Assembly: GCA_027021325.1 (NCBI GenBank)
Contig: JALUUN010000149.1
Location: forward strand, 1 to 14,826
Origin: Planctomycetota bacterium
GTDB lineage: Bacteria; Planctomycetota; UBA1135
Direction: 5' to 3'
DNA: 14,826 bases
Below are positions 1 through 6,205 of this stretch, one piece after another. The stretch's first letter is position 1; the number at the start of each line of letters is the position of its first letter. Position numbers and translations under genes: made by a program. Below the pieces are notes generated by a model. The model was not told where the DNA came from. It did no database searches and saw nothing but the letters and a program-made list of their open reading frames with translations.

Positions 1-189
1 GGTGCGCCGGCGACCCTGGCCCGGGCGGTCCGCCGGCAGCGGCTCCAGGACGGCGACCCGATCCTGGTCACGGTCTTCGGCGCAGGTTTCGCCATGGGCA
101 GCGCGCTCCTGCGCTTCCGCCCGGCCCTCCAGGGCGGCACCAGGGGCGCCGGGAGCGAGGCCCGCCAGGATCGTGCCCCCGCCGTCTGA
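1..189 (+). CDS. fabH: Ketoacyl-ACP synthase III (FabH-type), C-terminal fragment
   Basis: Only the last 62 residues are in the window; the gene begins upstream. They read in frame 1 from the first base to a TGA at 187-189. The segment LQDGDPILVTVFGAGFAMGSALLRF (given here only as landmarks GDPILV, FGAGFAMGSALL) matches the end of the thiolase fold in KAS III enzymes. There a 'GD.vll..FGAG...G..L' strand-turn-helix closes the active site region. FabH condenses acetyl-CoA with malonyl-ACP to start fatty acid synthesis. The catalytic Cys, His and Asn lie outside the window, so relatives such as OleA-like or other KAS III paralogues cannot be excluded. A hydrophilic tail of about 20 residues follows the conserved end. 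A 91-base gap separates it from the thiolase on the same strand, so the two may or may not be co-transcribed. Confidence 0.65.
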   Translation, partial: GAPATLARAVRRQRLQDGDPILVTVFGAGFAMGSALLRFRPALQGGTRGAGSEARQDRAPAV

Positions 190-211
190 GGCGGGGCTGA
201 CGGGGCGCCGC

Positions 212-217
212 TAGAAT
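212..217 (+). promoter_or_regulatory. Possible -10 element upstream of thiolase gene
   Basis: TAGAAT lies in the context CCGCTAGAATTCCCGG. It is one of very few A/T-rich spots between the FabH fragment and the thiolase ATG at 281, and would give a leader of roughly 55-60 bases. No convincing -35 box is visible 16-18 bases upstream. Similar GCTA-containing hexamers precede the sulfatase-fold and cysteine dioxygenase genes. This is a guess from pattern only. Confidence 0.3.
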
Positions 218-280
218 TCCCGGCTCCGAGGGCCCGGCCCCCCTGGCCGGGAAGCCCGAGGAGGATCCCCTGCGCGCCCC

Positions 281-1462
281 ATGACCGAGGTCTACATCCT
301 CTCTGCCTGCCGTACGCCCATCGGCCGCTTCCTCGGCGGCCTGTCCGGCTTCCGCGCCCCCGAACTCGGCGCCCTGGCGGTCCGCGAGGCCTTGCAGCGG
401 GCTTCGGTCGAGGCCGGCCGGGTGGACGAGGTGATCCTGGGGAACGTCCTCCAGGCGGGAGTCGGCCAGAACCCGGCGCGCCAGGCGGCCCGGGGCGCGG
501 GCATCCCGGACGAGGTTCCTCCCTTTACCGTCAACAAGGTCTGCGGCTCCGGCCTCAAGGCGGTCATGCTCGGCGCCCAGGCGATTCGCGCCGGCGACGC
601 CGGGGTCGTGGTGTGCGGAGGCATGGAGTCCATGAGCCGGGCGCCCTACCTCGTGCCCTCGGCGCGCACCGGAGCGCGTCTCGGCGACGTGAAGCTCGTG
701 GACGCCATGGTCCACGACGGGTTGTGGGACATCTACTCCGACCAGCACATGGGGATGACCGGCGAGCTCGTGGCCCGCGAGTACGGCATCAGCCGCGAGC
801 AGCAGGACGCCTTCGCCGTGGAGTCACACCAGCGAGCCGCCCGCGCCTGGGAGAGCGGCTGGTTCGACGACGAGACCTTCCCGGTCCAGGTTCCCCAGCG
901 CAAGGGCGATCCCGTGGAGCTGCGGCGCGACGAGGGCGTGCGCTCCGACGCCAGCCTGGAGAGCCTGGCGCGCCTGCGCCCGGCCTTCACCGCGGAGGGC
1001 AGTGTCACCGCCGGCAACGCCTCCCAGATCAGCGATGGCGCCTCGGCCCTGGTCCTGGCCGGCGGGGAGCAGGTGCGCGAGCTCGGGGCCGAGCCCCTGG
1101 CCCGGATCACGGCCTACGCCGCCGGAGGCATGGCCCCGGAGTGGGTGATGATGGCCCCCAAGGCGGCGGTCGAGAACCTGGAGAAGCGCAGCGGGCTCTC
1201 GCGCCGGGACTTCGACCTGATCGAGATCAACGAGGCCTTCGCCTCCGGCGCCTGCTCCCTCCTCAAGACCCTGGAACTCGACCCCGAGCGGGTCAACATC
1301 CACGGCGGGGCGGTGGCCCTGGGGCACCCCATCGGTGCCAGCGGAGCCCGGATCCTCACCACGCTTCTCTACGCCCTGCGCCGGACCGGCGGCCGCACCG
1401 GCCTGGCGACCCTGTGCCTCGGCGGCGGCAACGCCGTGGCCCTCTCCGTGGAACTCTGCTAG
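281..1462 (+). CDS. thl: Thiolase family acetyl-CoA C-acetyltransferase
   Basis: A 393-residue thiolase, the usual length for degradative or biosynthetic type II thiolases. It catalyses the reversible reaction 2 acetyl-CoA = acetoacetyl-CoA + CoA, or thiolysis of other 3-oxoacyl-CoAs. The signatures are complete. The acyl-accepting Cys is C88 in NKVCGSGLKAV, the general-base His is H349 in GGAVALGHPIGASGAR, and the second catalytic Cys is C379 in CLGGGNA. The N-terminus (MTEVYILSACRTPIGRF) is a standard thiolase start, supporting the ATG at 281. An AGGAGG-like stretch sits about 16 bases upstream, farther than ideal. It is followed after 45 bases by 3-hydroxyacyl-CoA dehydrogenase, which suggests a two-gene unit for acetoacetyl-CoA/3-hydroxybutyryl-CoA interconversion or the last steps of beta-oxidation. 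Substrate chain length cannot be read from sequence. No crotonase is nearby. Confidence 0.93.
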   Translation: MTEVYILSACRTPIGRFLGGLSGFRAPELGALAVREALQRASVEAGRVDEVILGNVLQAGVGQNPARQAARGAGIPDEVPPFTVNKVCGSGLKAVMLGAQAIRAGDAGVVVCGGMESMSRAPYLVPSARTGARLGDVKLVDAMVHDGLWDIYSDQHMGMTGELVAREYGISREQQDAFAVESHQRAARAWESGWFDDETFPVQVPQRKGDPVELRRDEGVRSDASLESLARLRPAFTAEGSVTAGNASQISDGASALVLAGGEQVRELGAEPLARITAYAAGGMAPEWVMMAPKAAVENLEKRSGLSRRDFDLIEINEAFASGACSLLKTLELDPERVNIHGGAVALGHPIGASGARILTTLLYALRRTGGRTGLATLCLGGGNAVALSVELC

Positions 1463-1468
1463 CCCCGT

Positions 1469-1486
1469 GGGCGGCCGCGGCCGCCC
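1469..1486. repeat. Perfect 18-base GC palindrome between thl and hbd
   Basis: GGGCGGCCGCGGCCGCCC is its own reverse complement and contains two overlapping GCGGCCGC octamers. As RNA it can form a 7-bp all-G:C stem with a CGCG loop. It starts 6 bases after the thiolase stop and ends 8 bases before the hbd ribosome binding site. No U-run follows, so it is not a classical intrinsic terminator. It may act as an intercistronic stability or pausing hairpin, or be composition-driven. Confidence 0.5.
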
Positions 1487-1494
1487 GGACCGAC

Positions 1495-1500
1495 AGGAGA
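1495..1500 (+). promoter_or_regulatory. Ribosome binding site for hbd
   Basis: AGGAGA sits with 8 bases between AGGAG and the ATG at 1508. It is one of the few well-spaced Shine-Dalgarno sequences in the window; most other starts here rely on overlap with the preceding stop or have no evident site. It fixes the hbd start. Confidence 0.65.
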
Positions 1501-1507
1501 ACCCTTC

Positions 1508-2365
1508 ATGAGCGATTCCCTCCGCGTCGCCGTCATCGGCGCCGGCACCATGGGCAACGGCATCGCCCAGACCTTCGCCATGCACGGCCATTCCGTGAAC
1601 CTCGTGGACCTGAACGAGGAGGCCCTGGAGCGCGGCATGAGCACCATCCGCCGGTCCCTGGAGCGTTTCGTGCGCAAGGAGAAGCTCAGCGCAGAGCAGA
1701 GCGAGGAGATCCTGGGGCGGATCCAGCCGACCACCGACCTGGCCGGCGCCGTGGGCGAGGTCCGGATCGCCGTCGAAGCGGTCTTTGAACGCGAGGACGT
1801 CAAGCGCGGCATCTTCGAGCAGCTGGACAAGCACGCCCCCTCAGGGGCGATTCTGGCCTCGAACACCTCAAGCATCCCGATCACACGCCTGGCCGCAGCC
1901 ACCGGCCGGCCGGAGAAGGTGATCGGCATGCACTTCATGAATCCGGTCCCGATCATGAAGCTGGTCGAGGTGATCCGCGGAAACCGGACCAGCGACGAGA
2001 CCCTGGCCGAGACCGTGCGCATCGCCGAGGGCCTGGGCAAGACGGTTGGCGTCGCCCGCGACTACGCCGGTTTCGTCTCCAACCGGGTGCTCATGCCCAT
2101 GATCAACGAGGCCGCCTTCTGCCTCTATGAAGGGATCGCTACCCGCGAGGACATCGACACCATCATGAAGCTCGGCATGAACCACCCGATGGGTCCCCTG
2201 ACCCTGGCGGATTTCGTGGGGATCGACGTGGTGGTGGAGATCCTCGACATCCTGTACCGGGACTTCGGGGATCCGAAGTTCCGCGCCTGCCCCCTGCTGC
2301 GCAAGATGGTCGAAGCGGGCAAACTGGGCCGGAAGACCGGGGAGGGTTTCTACGCCTACGACTGA
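1508..2365 (+). CDS. hbd: 3-hydroxybutyryl-CoA (3-hydroxyacyl-CoA) dehydrogenase
   Basis: A 285-residue, NAD-type short-chain 3-hydroxyacyl-CoA dehydrogenase of the usual stand-alone length (about 280-290). It interconverts acetoacetyl-CoA and 3-hydroxybutyryl-CoA. The N-terminal Rossmann fold has GAGTMG at 11-16. Asp34 at the end of strand 2 favours NAD(H) over NADP(H). The active-site residues fall at the spacing known for the human enzyme: Ser121 in NTSS, His142 in HFMNP, Glu154 twelve residues on, and Asn192 in FVSNR fifty residues after the His. The C-terminal dimerisation domain carries HPMGPLTLADFVGID and ends with KTGEGFYAYD. A good ribosome binding site precedes ATG 1508. It probably shares a transcript with the upstream thiolase. 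Its stop lies 9 bases from the end of the convergent sulfatase-fold gene. Confidence 0.95.
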   Translation: MSDSLRVAVIGAGTMGNGIAQTFAMHGHSVNLVDLNEEALERGMSTIRRSLERFVRKEKLSAEQSEEILGRIQPTTDLAGAVGEVRIAVEAVFEREDVKRGIFEQLDKHAPSGAILASNTSSIPITRLAAATGRPEKVIGMHFMNPVPIMKLVEVIRGNRTSDETLAETVRIAEGLGKTVGVARDYAGFVSNRVLMPMINEAAFCLYEGIATREDIDTIMKLGMNHPMGPLTLADFVGIDVVVEILDILYRDFGDPKFRACPLLRKMVEAGKLGRKTGEGFYAYD

Positions 2366-2374
2366 GGCGCTGGC

Positions 2375-4300
2375 TCAGGGCTCCTCGGCACCGACGTAGC
2401 CCATCTGCTCGAGCATCGCTGCCTGCTCCGGGCTGGCCGGCTGCGGCGGCCGGTAGCGCGAGCGGGCGGCTCCAGAGCGGAGGGCCTCGCGGAGCCCGGC
2501 CGGTCCCTCGGCCTCGGACTGTTCCTCGCCCGGCGGTCCCAGGCGCCACCAGGACGGCTCGCCCCGGAGGCGATTCAGCCCGGGCTCTTCGTGGGGCGAG
2601 AGCCAGCGATCCACAGCCAGCCAGCCTTCCTGGCGGACCGCCAGTTCGTCGTCGTCCCAGCCGTAGTGGGGGCGGGATCCGGGGGCGGGCTCCAGGACCG
2701 GGCGGCCGCTCATGCCGGGTGGATGCGGCAGCCCGGCCAGGGCCAGGAGCGTCGGTGCGGCGTCCGCAAGGTGCGGCGTCCGGTCCAGGCGTCCAGGGGG
2801 GACGCCCTGTCCCCAGAGAATGAAGGGGACGCGCAGGTTCGCTTCCAGCAGGGTGTCGGCGTGCTCGGTGTAGCCATGCTCGCCGAACTGCTCGCCGTGG
2901 TCGGCCGTGATCAGGACCACGGAGGGCCGGCCCGAGGCCTCGATCGCCTCGAGGATGCGCCCGATGCAGTGGTCCACGAAGGCCACCTCTTCCAGGTACA
3001 CGCGGTGCGCGTGCTCGATCGCCTGATGTGCCGCGCTCCGCAGCTCGGGATCCGGGTCCTGCAGGCCGGCCTCGATGCGTTTCAGGAGCCCCTCGTCGAT
3101 GCGGCCGTCGCCGCCCGGGCGGAAGGGCTCGGGCATGCCCGGCGAGTCGGCGCTCAGGCTCCCGCGGAAAGGCTCCGGAGCCAGGTAGGGAGCGTGCGGA
3201 TCCATGAAGTGGATGAAGTAGAAGGCCGGCCGCCGCGGGTCGGCGTGCAGGGCCGGGAGCTGTTCCAGGACCCGCTCGACGACCTGGTCCCCGAGAGGCC
3301 GGTCGCCGCTGCGCCCCAAGCGGAAGATCGTGCTGCCGAGGACCAGGGACAGGGCCCGGCGGCTGTCGCCGAGGAGGTGGCCGAGCCAGGTGTGGTCGGC
3401 GATGGCCTGGCCCAGGGCCTGGGCGACGGGTGCCCAGGCGACGATGCCGTCGTCGAAGGCGTCGAAGCCCGCTTGCAGGCCGTTCACGCGGCCGATCAGG
3501 GCGTTGGTGACGACTCCGGCCGTGGCGTAGCCCGAGGCCTGGAGGACCTCCTGGATCCAGGGCAGGCGTTCCTCCGGACTCCAGGCGCCGGGAGTGTCGA
3601 TGTTGCTGCGCACGCCGTGCTCCAGGCAGCCGGCTCCGGTCAGCATTCCGACGTGGCCGGGAAGGGTCTGGTTGCTGCTGGACCAGGCGTAGTCCGCCCA
3701 GGCGCCTTCCCGGCGCAAGCGGTCCAGGACCGGGACCGGGGCCGCCTCCGGTCCGAGGACAGCGTCGGCCCGGAGGGTGTCCACGGAGATCAGGTACAGG
3801 TCCGGCCGGCGTGTCCCCGGCGGCGGCGCCTCCGACCCCGTGTAGACCACGCGTGCGCGCCGCTCTGCCATGCCGGTGGGGGTGAGGAAGGGGCTCAGGA
3901 GGACCAGGACGGCCCCGGGCAGGCACAAGAGCGGGGCCAGGCGGAAGGCGGCGTCCAGGGAGGGCCCGAAGCGGAGCGCCAGGGGCAGGACCGCCAGCGG
4001 CGCCGCCAGGAGTCCCGCCCAGGCCGGGCCCGGGAGGAGGTCGGCGGCCAGGGGGCCGAGGGCGAGGCCGATGCCGAGGAGCATCCAGAGTCCCTCGCTC
4101 CGCCAGCGCGGCCCGCGCAGAAACAGGCCCAGGAGGGCCACGGGCACACAGACGCTCCAGTTGCCGAGGATGCCCGCAGTCATGAGCTCGCGCACGAAGC
4201 CCCGCCCGGGGAAGGCGCGCTCCAGAAGCCCCTCGGCCAGGGCGACGAGGGTGGCGCCGGCCAGGAGGGCGAGGAGACGGCGGCTCAGGGCCCTCAGCAT
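2375..4300 (-). CDS. Membrane-anchored sulfatase-fold hydrolase/transferase
   Basis: A 641-residue protein. Residues about 8-138 hold roughly five hydrophobic segments (near 8-25, 41-62, 71-90, 93-110, 119-138). The catalytic domain from about 164 onward belongs to the alkaline phosphatase/sulfatase superfamily and probably lies on the periplasmic side. Metal-site motifs include D174 in SVDTLRAD, HFMDPHAPY at 364-372, and D467-H468 in ITADHGE followed by GEHG. The nucleophile region reads QTLPGHVGMLTG, so residue 212 is Thr. A true sulfatase has Cys or Ser in C/S-x-P-x-R, which is matured to formylglycine. Formylglycine cannot form here, so the enzyme may be a phospho-transferase or phosphodiesterase-type relative; substrate unknown. 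The tail (MLEQMGYVGAEEP) resembles the 'LGYVG' ending common in sulfatase-like proteins. The ATG at 4300 diverges from cysteine dioxygenase. Confidence 0.85.
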   Translation of the reverse strand: MLRALSRRLLALLAGATLVALAEGLLERAFPGRGFVRELMTAGILGNWSVCVPVALLGLFLRGPRWRSEGLWMLLGIGLALGPLAADLLPGPAWAGLLAAPLAVLPLALRFGPSLDAAFRLAPLLCLPGAVLVLLSPFLTPTGMAERRARVVYTGSEAPPPGTRRPDLYLISVDTLRADAVLGPEAAPVPVLDRLRREGAWADYAWSSSNQTLPGHVGMLTGAGCLEHGVRSNIDTPGAWSPEERLPWIQEVLQASGYATAGVVTNALIGRVNGLQAGFDAFDDGIVAWAPVAQALGQAIADHTWLGHLLGDSRRALSLVLGSTIFRLGRSGDRPLGDQVVERVLEQLPALHADPRRPAFYFIHFMDPHAPYLAPEPFRGSLSADSPGMPEPFRPGGDGRIDEGLLKRIEAGLQDPDPELRSAAHQAIEHAHRVYLEEVAFVDHCIGRILEAIEASGRPSVVLITADHGEQFGEHGYTEHADTLLEANLRVPFILWGQGVPPGRLDRTPHLADAAPTLLALAGLPHPPGMSGRPVLEPAPGSRPHYGWDDDELAVRQEGWLAVDRWLSPHEEPGLNRLRGEPSWWRLGPPGEEQSEAEGPAGLREALRSGAARSRYRPPQPASPEQAAMLEQMGYVGAEEP

Positions 4301-4306
4301 GGAGGG

Positions 4307-4312
4307 ATCGTA
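4307..4312 (-). promoter_or_regulatory. Possible -10 element directly before the sulfatase-fold start
   Basis: Reading the - strand, GCTACGAT is followed by CCCTCC and then the ATG at 4300. If TACGAT is the -10 hexamer, transcription would begin at or within a base or two of the ATG, giving a leaderless or nearly leaderless mRNA. There is no clear -35 and no Shine-Dalgarno. Confidence 0.3.
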
Positions 4313-4343
4313 GCGCCGGCCGGGCAGCGGCCGCCCCGCGGCC

Positions 4344-4352
4344 TGCTAGACT
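4344..4352 (+). promoter_or_regulatory. Possible extended -10 element upstream of cysteine dioxygenase
   Basis: TGCTAGACT fits the extended -10 pattern TGnTAnnnT. It lies 12 bases before the ATG at 4365, so the predicted transcript leader is only about 6 bases. Together with the facing element at 4307-4312 it would make a compact divergent promoter. Pattern-based only. Confidence 0.35.
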
Positions 4353-4364
4353 GCCTTGTGCCCG

Positions 4365-4964
4365 ATGCCCAGCCCCTCGCCCTCCGCCTGCGGCTTCACC
4401 CGGCCTGACCCCCCGTCCGCCCTGGCACGCTATGTGGACGGTGTACGCGGCCTCATCGGGGAGCGGCGCAGACGGGAGGAGCGCGCCGCGGCGATGCTCG
4501 CTCTGGCCGCGGAGCTTGCCGCCGCGGCGCCCGAGCTTCCCGGCGACTGGCTCTGTGTGGGGGAGGGCTGCTCCTACGGACGCAACCTGATCTACCGCGA
4601 TCCGGACTACGGCTTCACCCTCCTCAGCATGGTCTGGCCGCCCGGGGCCGACGCGGCCATCCACGATCACGGCACCTGGTGCTGCGTGGCCGTTCTCCAG
4701 GGCCGGGTCTCGATCACCGAGTTCGAGCGCGATGCCGGAGCGGGCCCCTGCGGTCTGCGCGAGCTGGGCACCTGCGAACGGGGCGCCGGGGAGACCTGCC
4801 TGATCGAACCGCCGCAGCGGGACGTTCACCGGGTCTGGAACCCCCACGGCCAGGCGGCCCTGACTCTCCACACCTACGGTCGGGATATCCTGGCCTGCCG
4901 GATCTGGGACCTCCAGAGCCGGACCGTGGAGCGTTGCGCTCTGGACTATCACAACCTCGCCTGA
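4365..4964 (+). CDS. Cysteine dioxygenase family protein (cupin)
   Basis: A 199-residue thiol dioxygenase of the cupin superfamily that oxidises the thiol of cysteine (or a related thiol) with O2 to a sulfinate, using Fe(II). The three-histidine site is visible: H100 and H102 in IHDHGTW and H155 in EPPQRDVHRVWNP. R73 in YGRNLIY is the Arg that marks cysteine-specific 'Arg-type' enzymes, as opposed to Gln in 3-mercaptopropionate dioxygenases. Y171 in LTLHTYG aligns with the active-site Tyr. Two adjacent Cys, C106-C107, fall where mammalian enzymes have the Cys of the Cys-Tyr cofactor; most bacterial relatives are thought to have Gly. ATG 4365 is preferred. An in-frame TTG at 4356 would add three residues. 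There is no clear Shine-Dalgarno. It is probably transcribed alone, from the divergent region shared with the sulfatase-fold gene. Confidence 0.85.
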   Translation: MPSPSPSACGFTRPDPPSALARYVDGVRGLIGERRRREERAAAMLALAAELAAAAPELPGDWLCVGEGCSYGRNLIYRDPDYGFTLLSMVWPPGADAAIHDHGTWCCVAVLQGRVSITEFERDAGAGPCGLRELGTCERGAGETCLIEPPQRDVHRVWNPHGQAALTLHTYGRDILACRIWDLQSRTVERCALDYHNLA

Positions 4965-5056
4965 GTTCCTACCGGGCGGTCCGAGCGGGCGGCCCCTGGC
5001 CCCCGGAGCCGGGCGAGGCGACAATGGGCGGTCCCTGCGTCCCCAGCCTGCCCGTC

Positions 5057-6205
5057 ATGGAAGCCCTGTTCAGCCTCTCGGAAGAGCACCAGATGATCCG
5101 CGACTCCGCCCGGGAGTACGCGGAGCGGATCCTCAAACCCAACGCCGCCCGCTGGGACCGCGAGGAGACCTTCCCGGAGGAGGCGGTCCGCGAGGCTGCC
5201 GCCAGCGGCTTCCTGGGCCTGACCACCGACGAGGAATACGGCGGCGCCGGGCTGGGCAATCTCCATGCCGCCATTCTCCTCGAGGAGGTCAACCGCTGGT
5301 GTGCCTCCACCGGGGTCACGATCTCGGTCCACAACTCCCTGGTCTGCTCGCCGATCCAGAAGTGGGGGACCGAGGACCAGAAGGCGCGCTGGCTGCCGCG
5401 CCTGGCGAGCGGGGAACTCCTCGGCGCCTACTGCCTGACGGAGCCTCAGAGCGGCTCCGACGCCGCCGCCATGAAGACCGTCGCGAAGCGCACCGACGGC
5501 GGCTGGGTCCTGAACGGCACCAAGGCCTGGATCACGAGCGGCACCCACGCCGGCCTGTTCGTGGTCTATGCCATTACCGACCCCGGGGGCCGCAAGGGGC
5601 GCAACGTCGGCTGTTTCCTGATCCCGGCCGGAGCTCCGGGCCTGGAGATCGGCAAGAAGGAGGAGAAGCTCGGCATCCGCGCTTCCTCCACGACCGAGAT
5701 CCTGCTCCAGGAGGTCTTCGTCCCCGACGAGGACGTCCTGGGCGATCCGGGCCAGGGCTTCAAGATCGCTCTGGACACCCTGGACGGCGGCCGCATCGGC
5801 ATCGCCTCCCAGGCCCTGGGCATCCACCGGGCCTGTCTCGAGGATTCCCTGAAGTATGCCCAGGAGCGCGAGCAGTTCGGACAACCCATCTTCCGCTTCC
5901 AGGCTATCGCCTGGAAGCTGGCGGACATGGCGACGGAGCTCGAGGCCGCCCGTCTCCTCGTCCACCGGGCCGCCTGGCTCCGAGACCAGAGGGCGCGCTG
6001 TACCAAGGAGTGCTCCATGGCGAAGCTCTTCGCCTCGCAGGCCTGCAACCGTGCGGCCCAGGACGCCGTTCAGATCCACGGCGGAGCGGGCTACACCACC
6101 GAGTTCGAGGTGGAGCGCTACTACCGGGACGCCCGGATCACCGAGATCTACGAGGGGGCGACGGACATCCAGCGCCTCGTCATCTCCCGCCATCTCGCGC
6201 AGTGA
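5057..6205 (+). CDS. Acyl-CoA dehydrogenase (first of two)
   Basis: A 382-residue FAD-dependent acyl-CoA dehydrogenase of short/medium/branched-chain size. It introduces a trans-2,3 double bond into acyl-CoA and passes electrons to ETF. Domains run in the standard order. The N-terminal helices begin LFSLSEEHQMIRDSARE. The mid beta-domain has CLTEPQSGSDAAAMKT and WITSGTHA flavin/substrate motifs. The C-terminal helices include RIGIASQALGIHRA, REQFGQPIFRFQAI and QIHGGAGYTTEFEVERYYRDARI. The catalytic base is E366 in EIYEGATDIQ, as in SCAD/MCAD, and unlike isovaleryl-CoA dehydrogenase. ATG 5057 gives the family-typical N-terminus. An in-frame ATG at 5024, 33 bases earlier and preceded by GAGG, is an alternative. 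Its stop overlaps the GTG of meaB by 4 bases (GTGA). Substrate is unknown; neighbouring mutase parts suggest branched-chain or propionyl-related metabolism. Confidence 0.93.
   Translation: MEALFSLSEEHQMIRDSAREYAERILKPNAARWDREETFPEEAVREAAASGFLGLTTDEEYGGAGLGNLHAAILLEEVNRWCASTGVTISVHNSLVCSPIQKWGTEDQKARWLPRLASGELLGAYCLTEPQSGSDAAAMKTVAKRTDGGWVLNGTKAWITSGTHAGLFVVYAITDPGGRKGRNVGCFLIPAGAPGLEIGKKEEKLGIRASSTTEILLQEVFVPDEDVLGDPGQGFKIALDTLDGGRIGIASQALGIHRACLEDSLKYAQEREQFGQPIFRFQAIAWKLADMATELEAARLLVHRAAWLRDQRARCTKECSMAKLFASQACNRAAQDAVQIHGGAGYTTEFEVERYYRDARITEIYEGATDIQRLVISRHLAQ

Noticed and set aside
2..214. A 70-codon frame starting at position 2.
   Set aside because: Frame 1 over the same bases encodes a recognisable FabH C-terminus with a stop at 187-189. 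The other frame is Arg/Ser/Pro-rich without motifs.
1458..1466. TGCTAGCCC before hbd as another copy of the GCTA promoter motif.
   Set aside because: It is the last Cys codon and TAG stop of the thiolase. The hexamer TAGCCC is a poor -10, and hbd has a good ribosome binding site consistent with co-transcription.
2362..2378. A CTGAG/CTCAG hairpin between hbd and the convergent sulfatase-fold gene as a bidirectional terminator.
   Set aside because: The stem is only 5 bp with a 7-base loop and no T-run on either strand.
2163..5024. A 953-codon open frame on the - strand across hbd, the sulfatase-fold gene and cysteine dioxygenase.
   Set aside because: The translation is Pro/Arg/Gly-rich with no domain, and it is antisense or out of frame to three well-supported genes. 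It is an artefact of few A/T-containing stops in GC-rich DNA.
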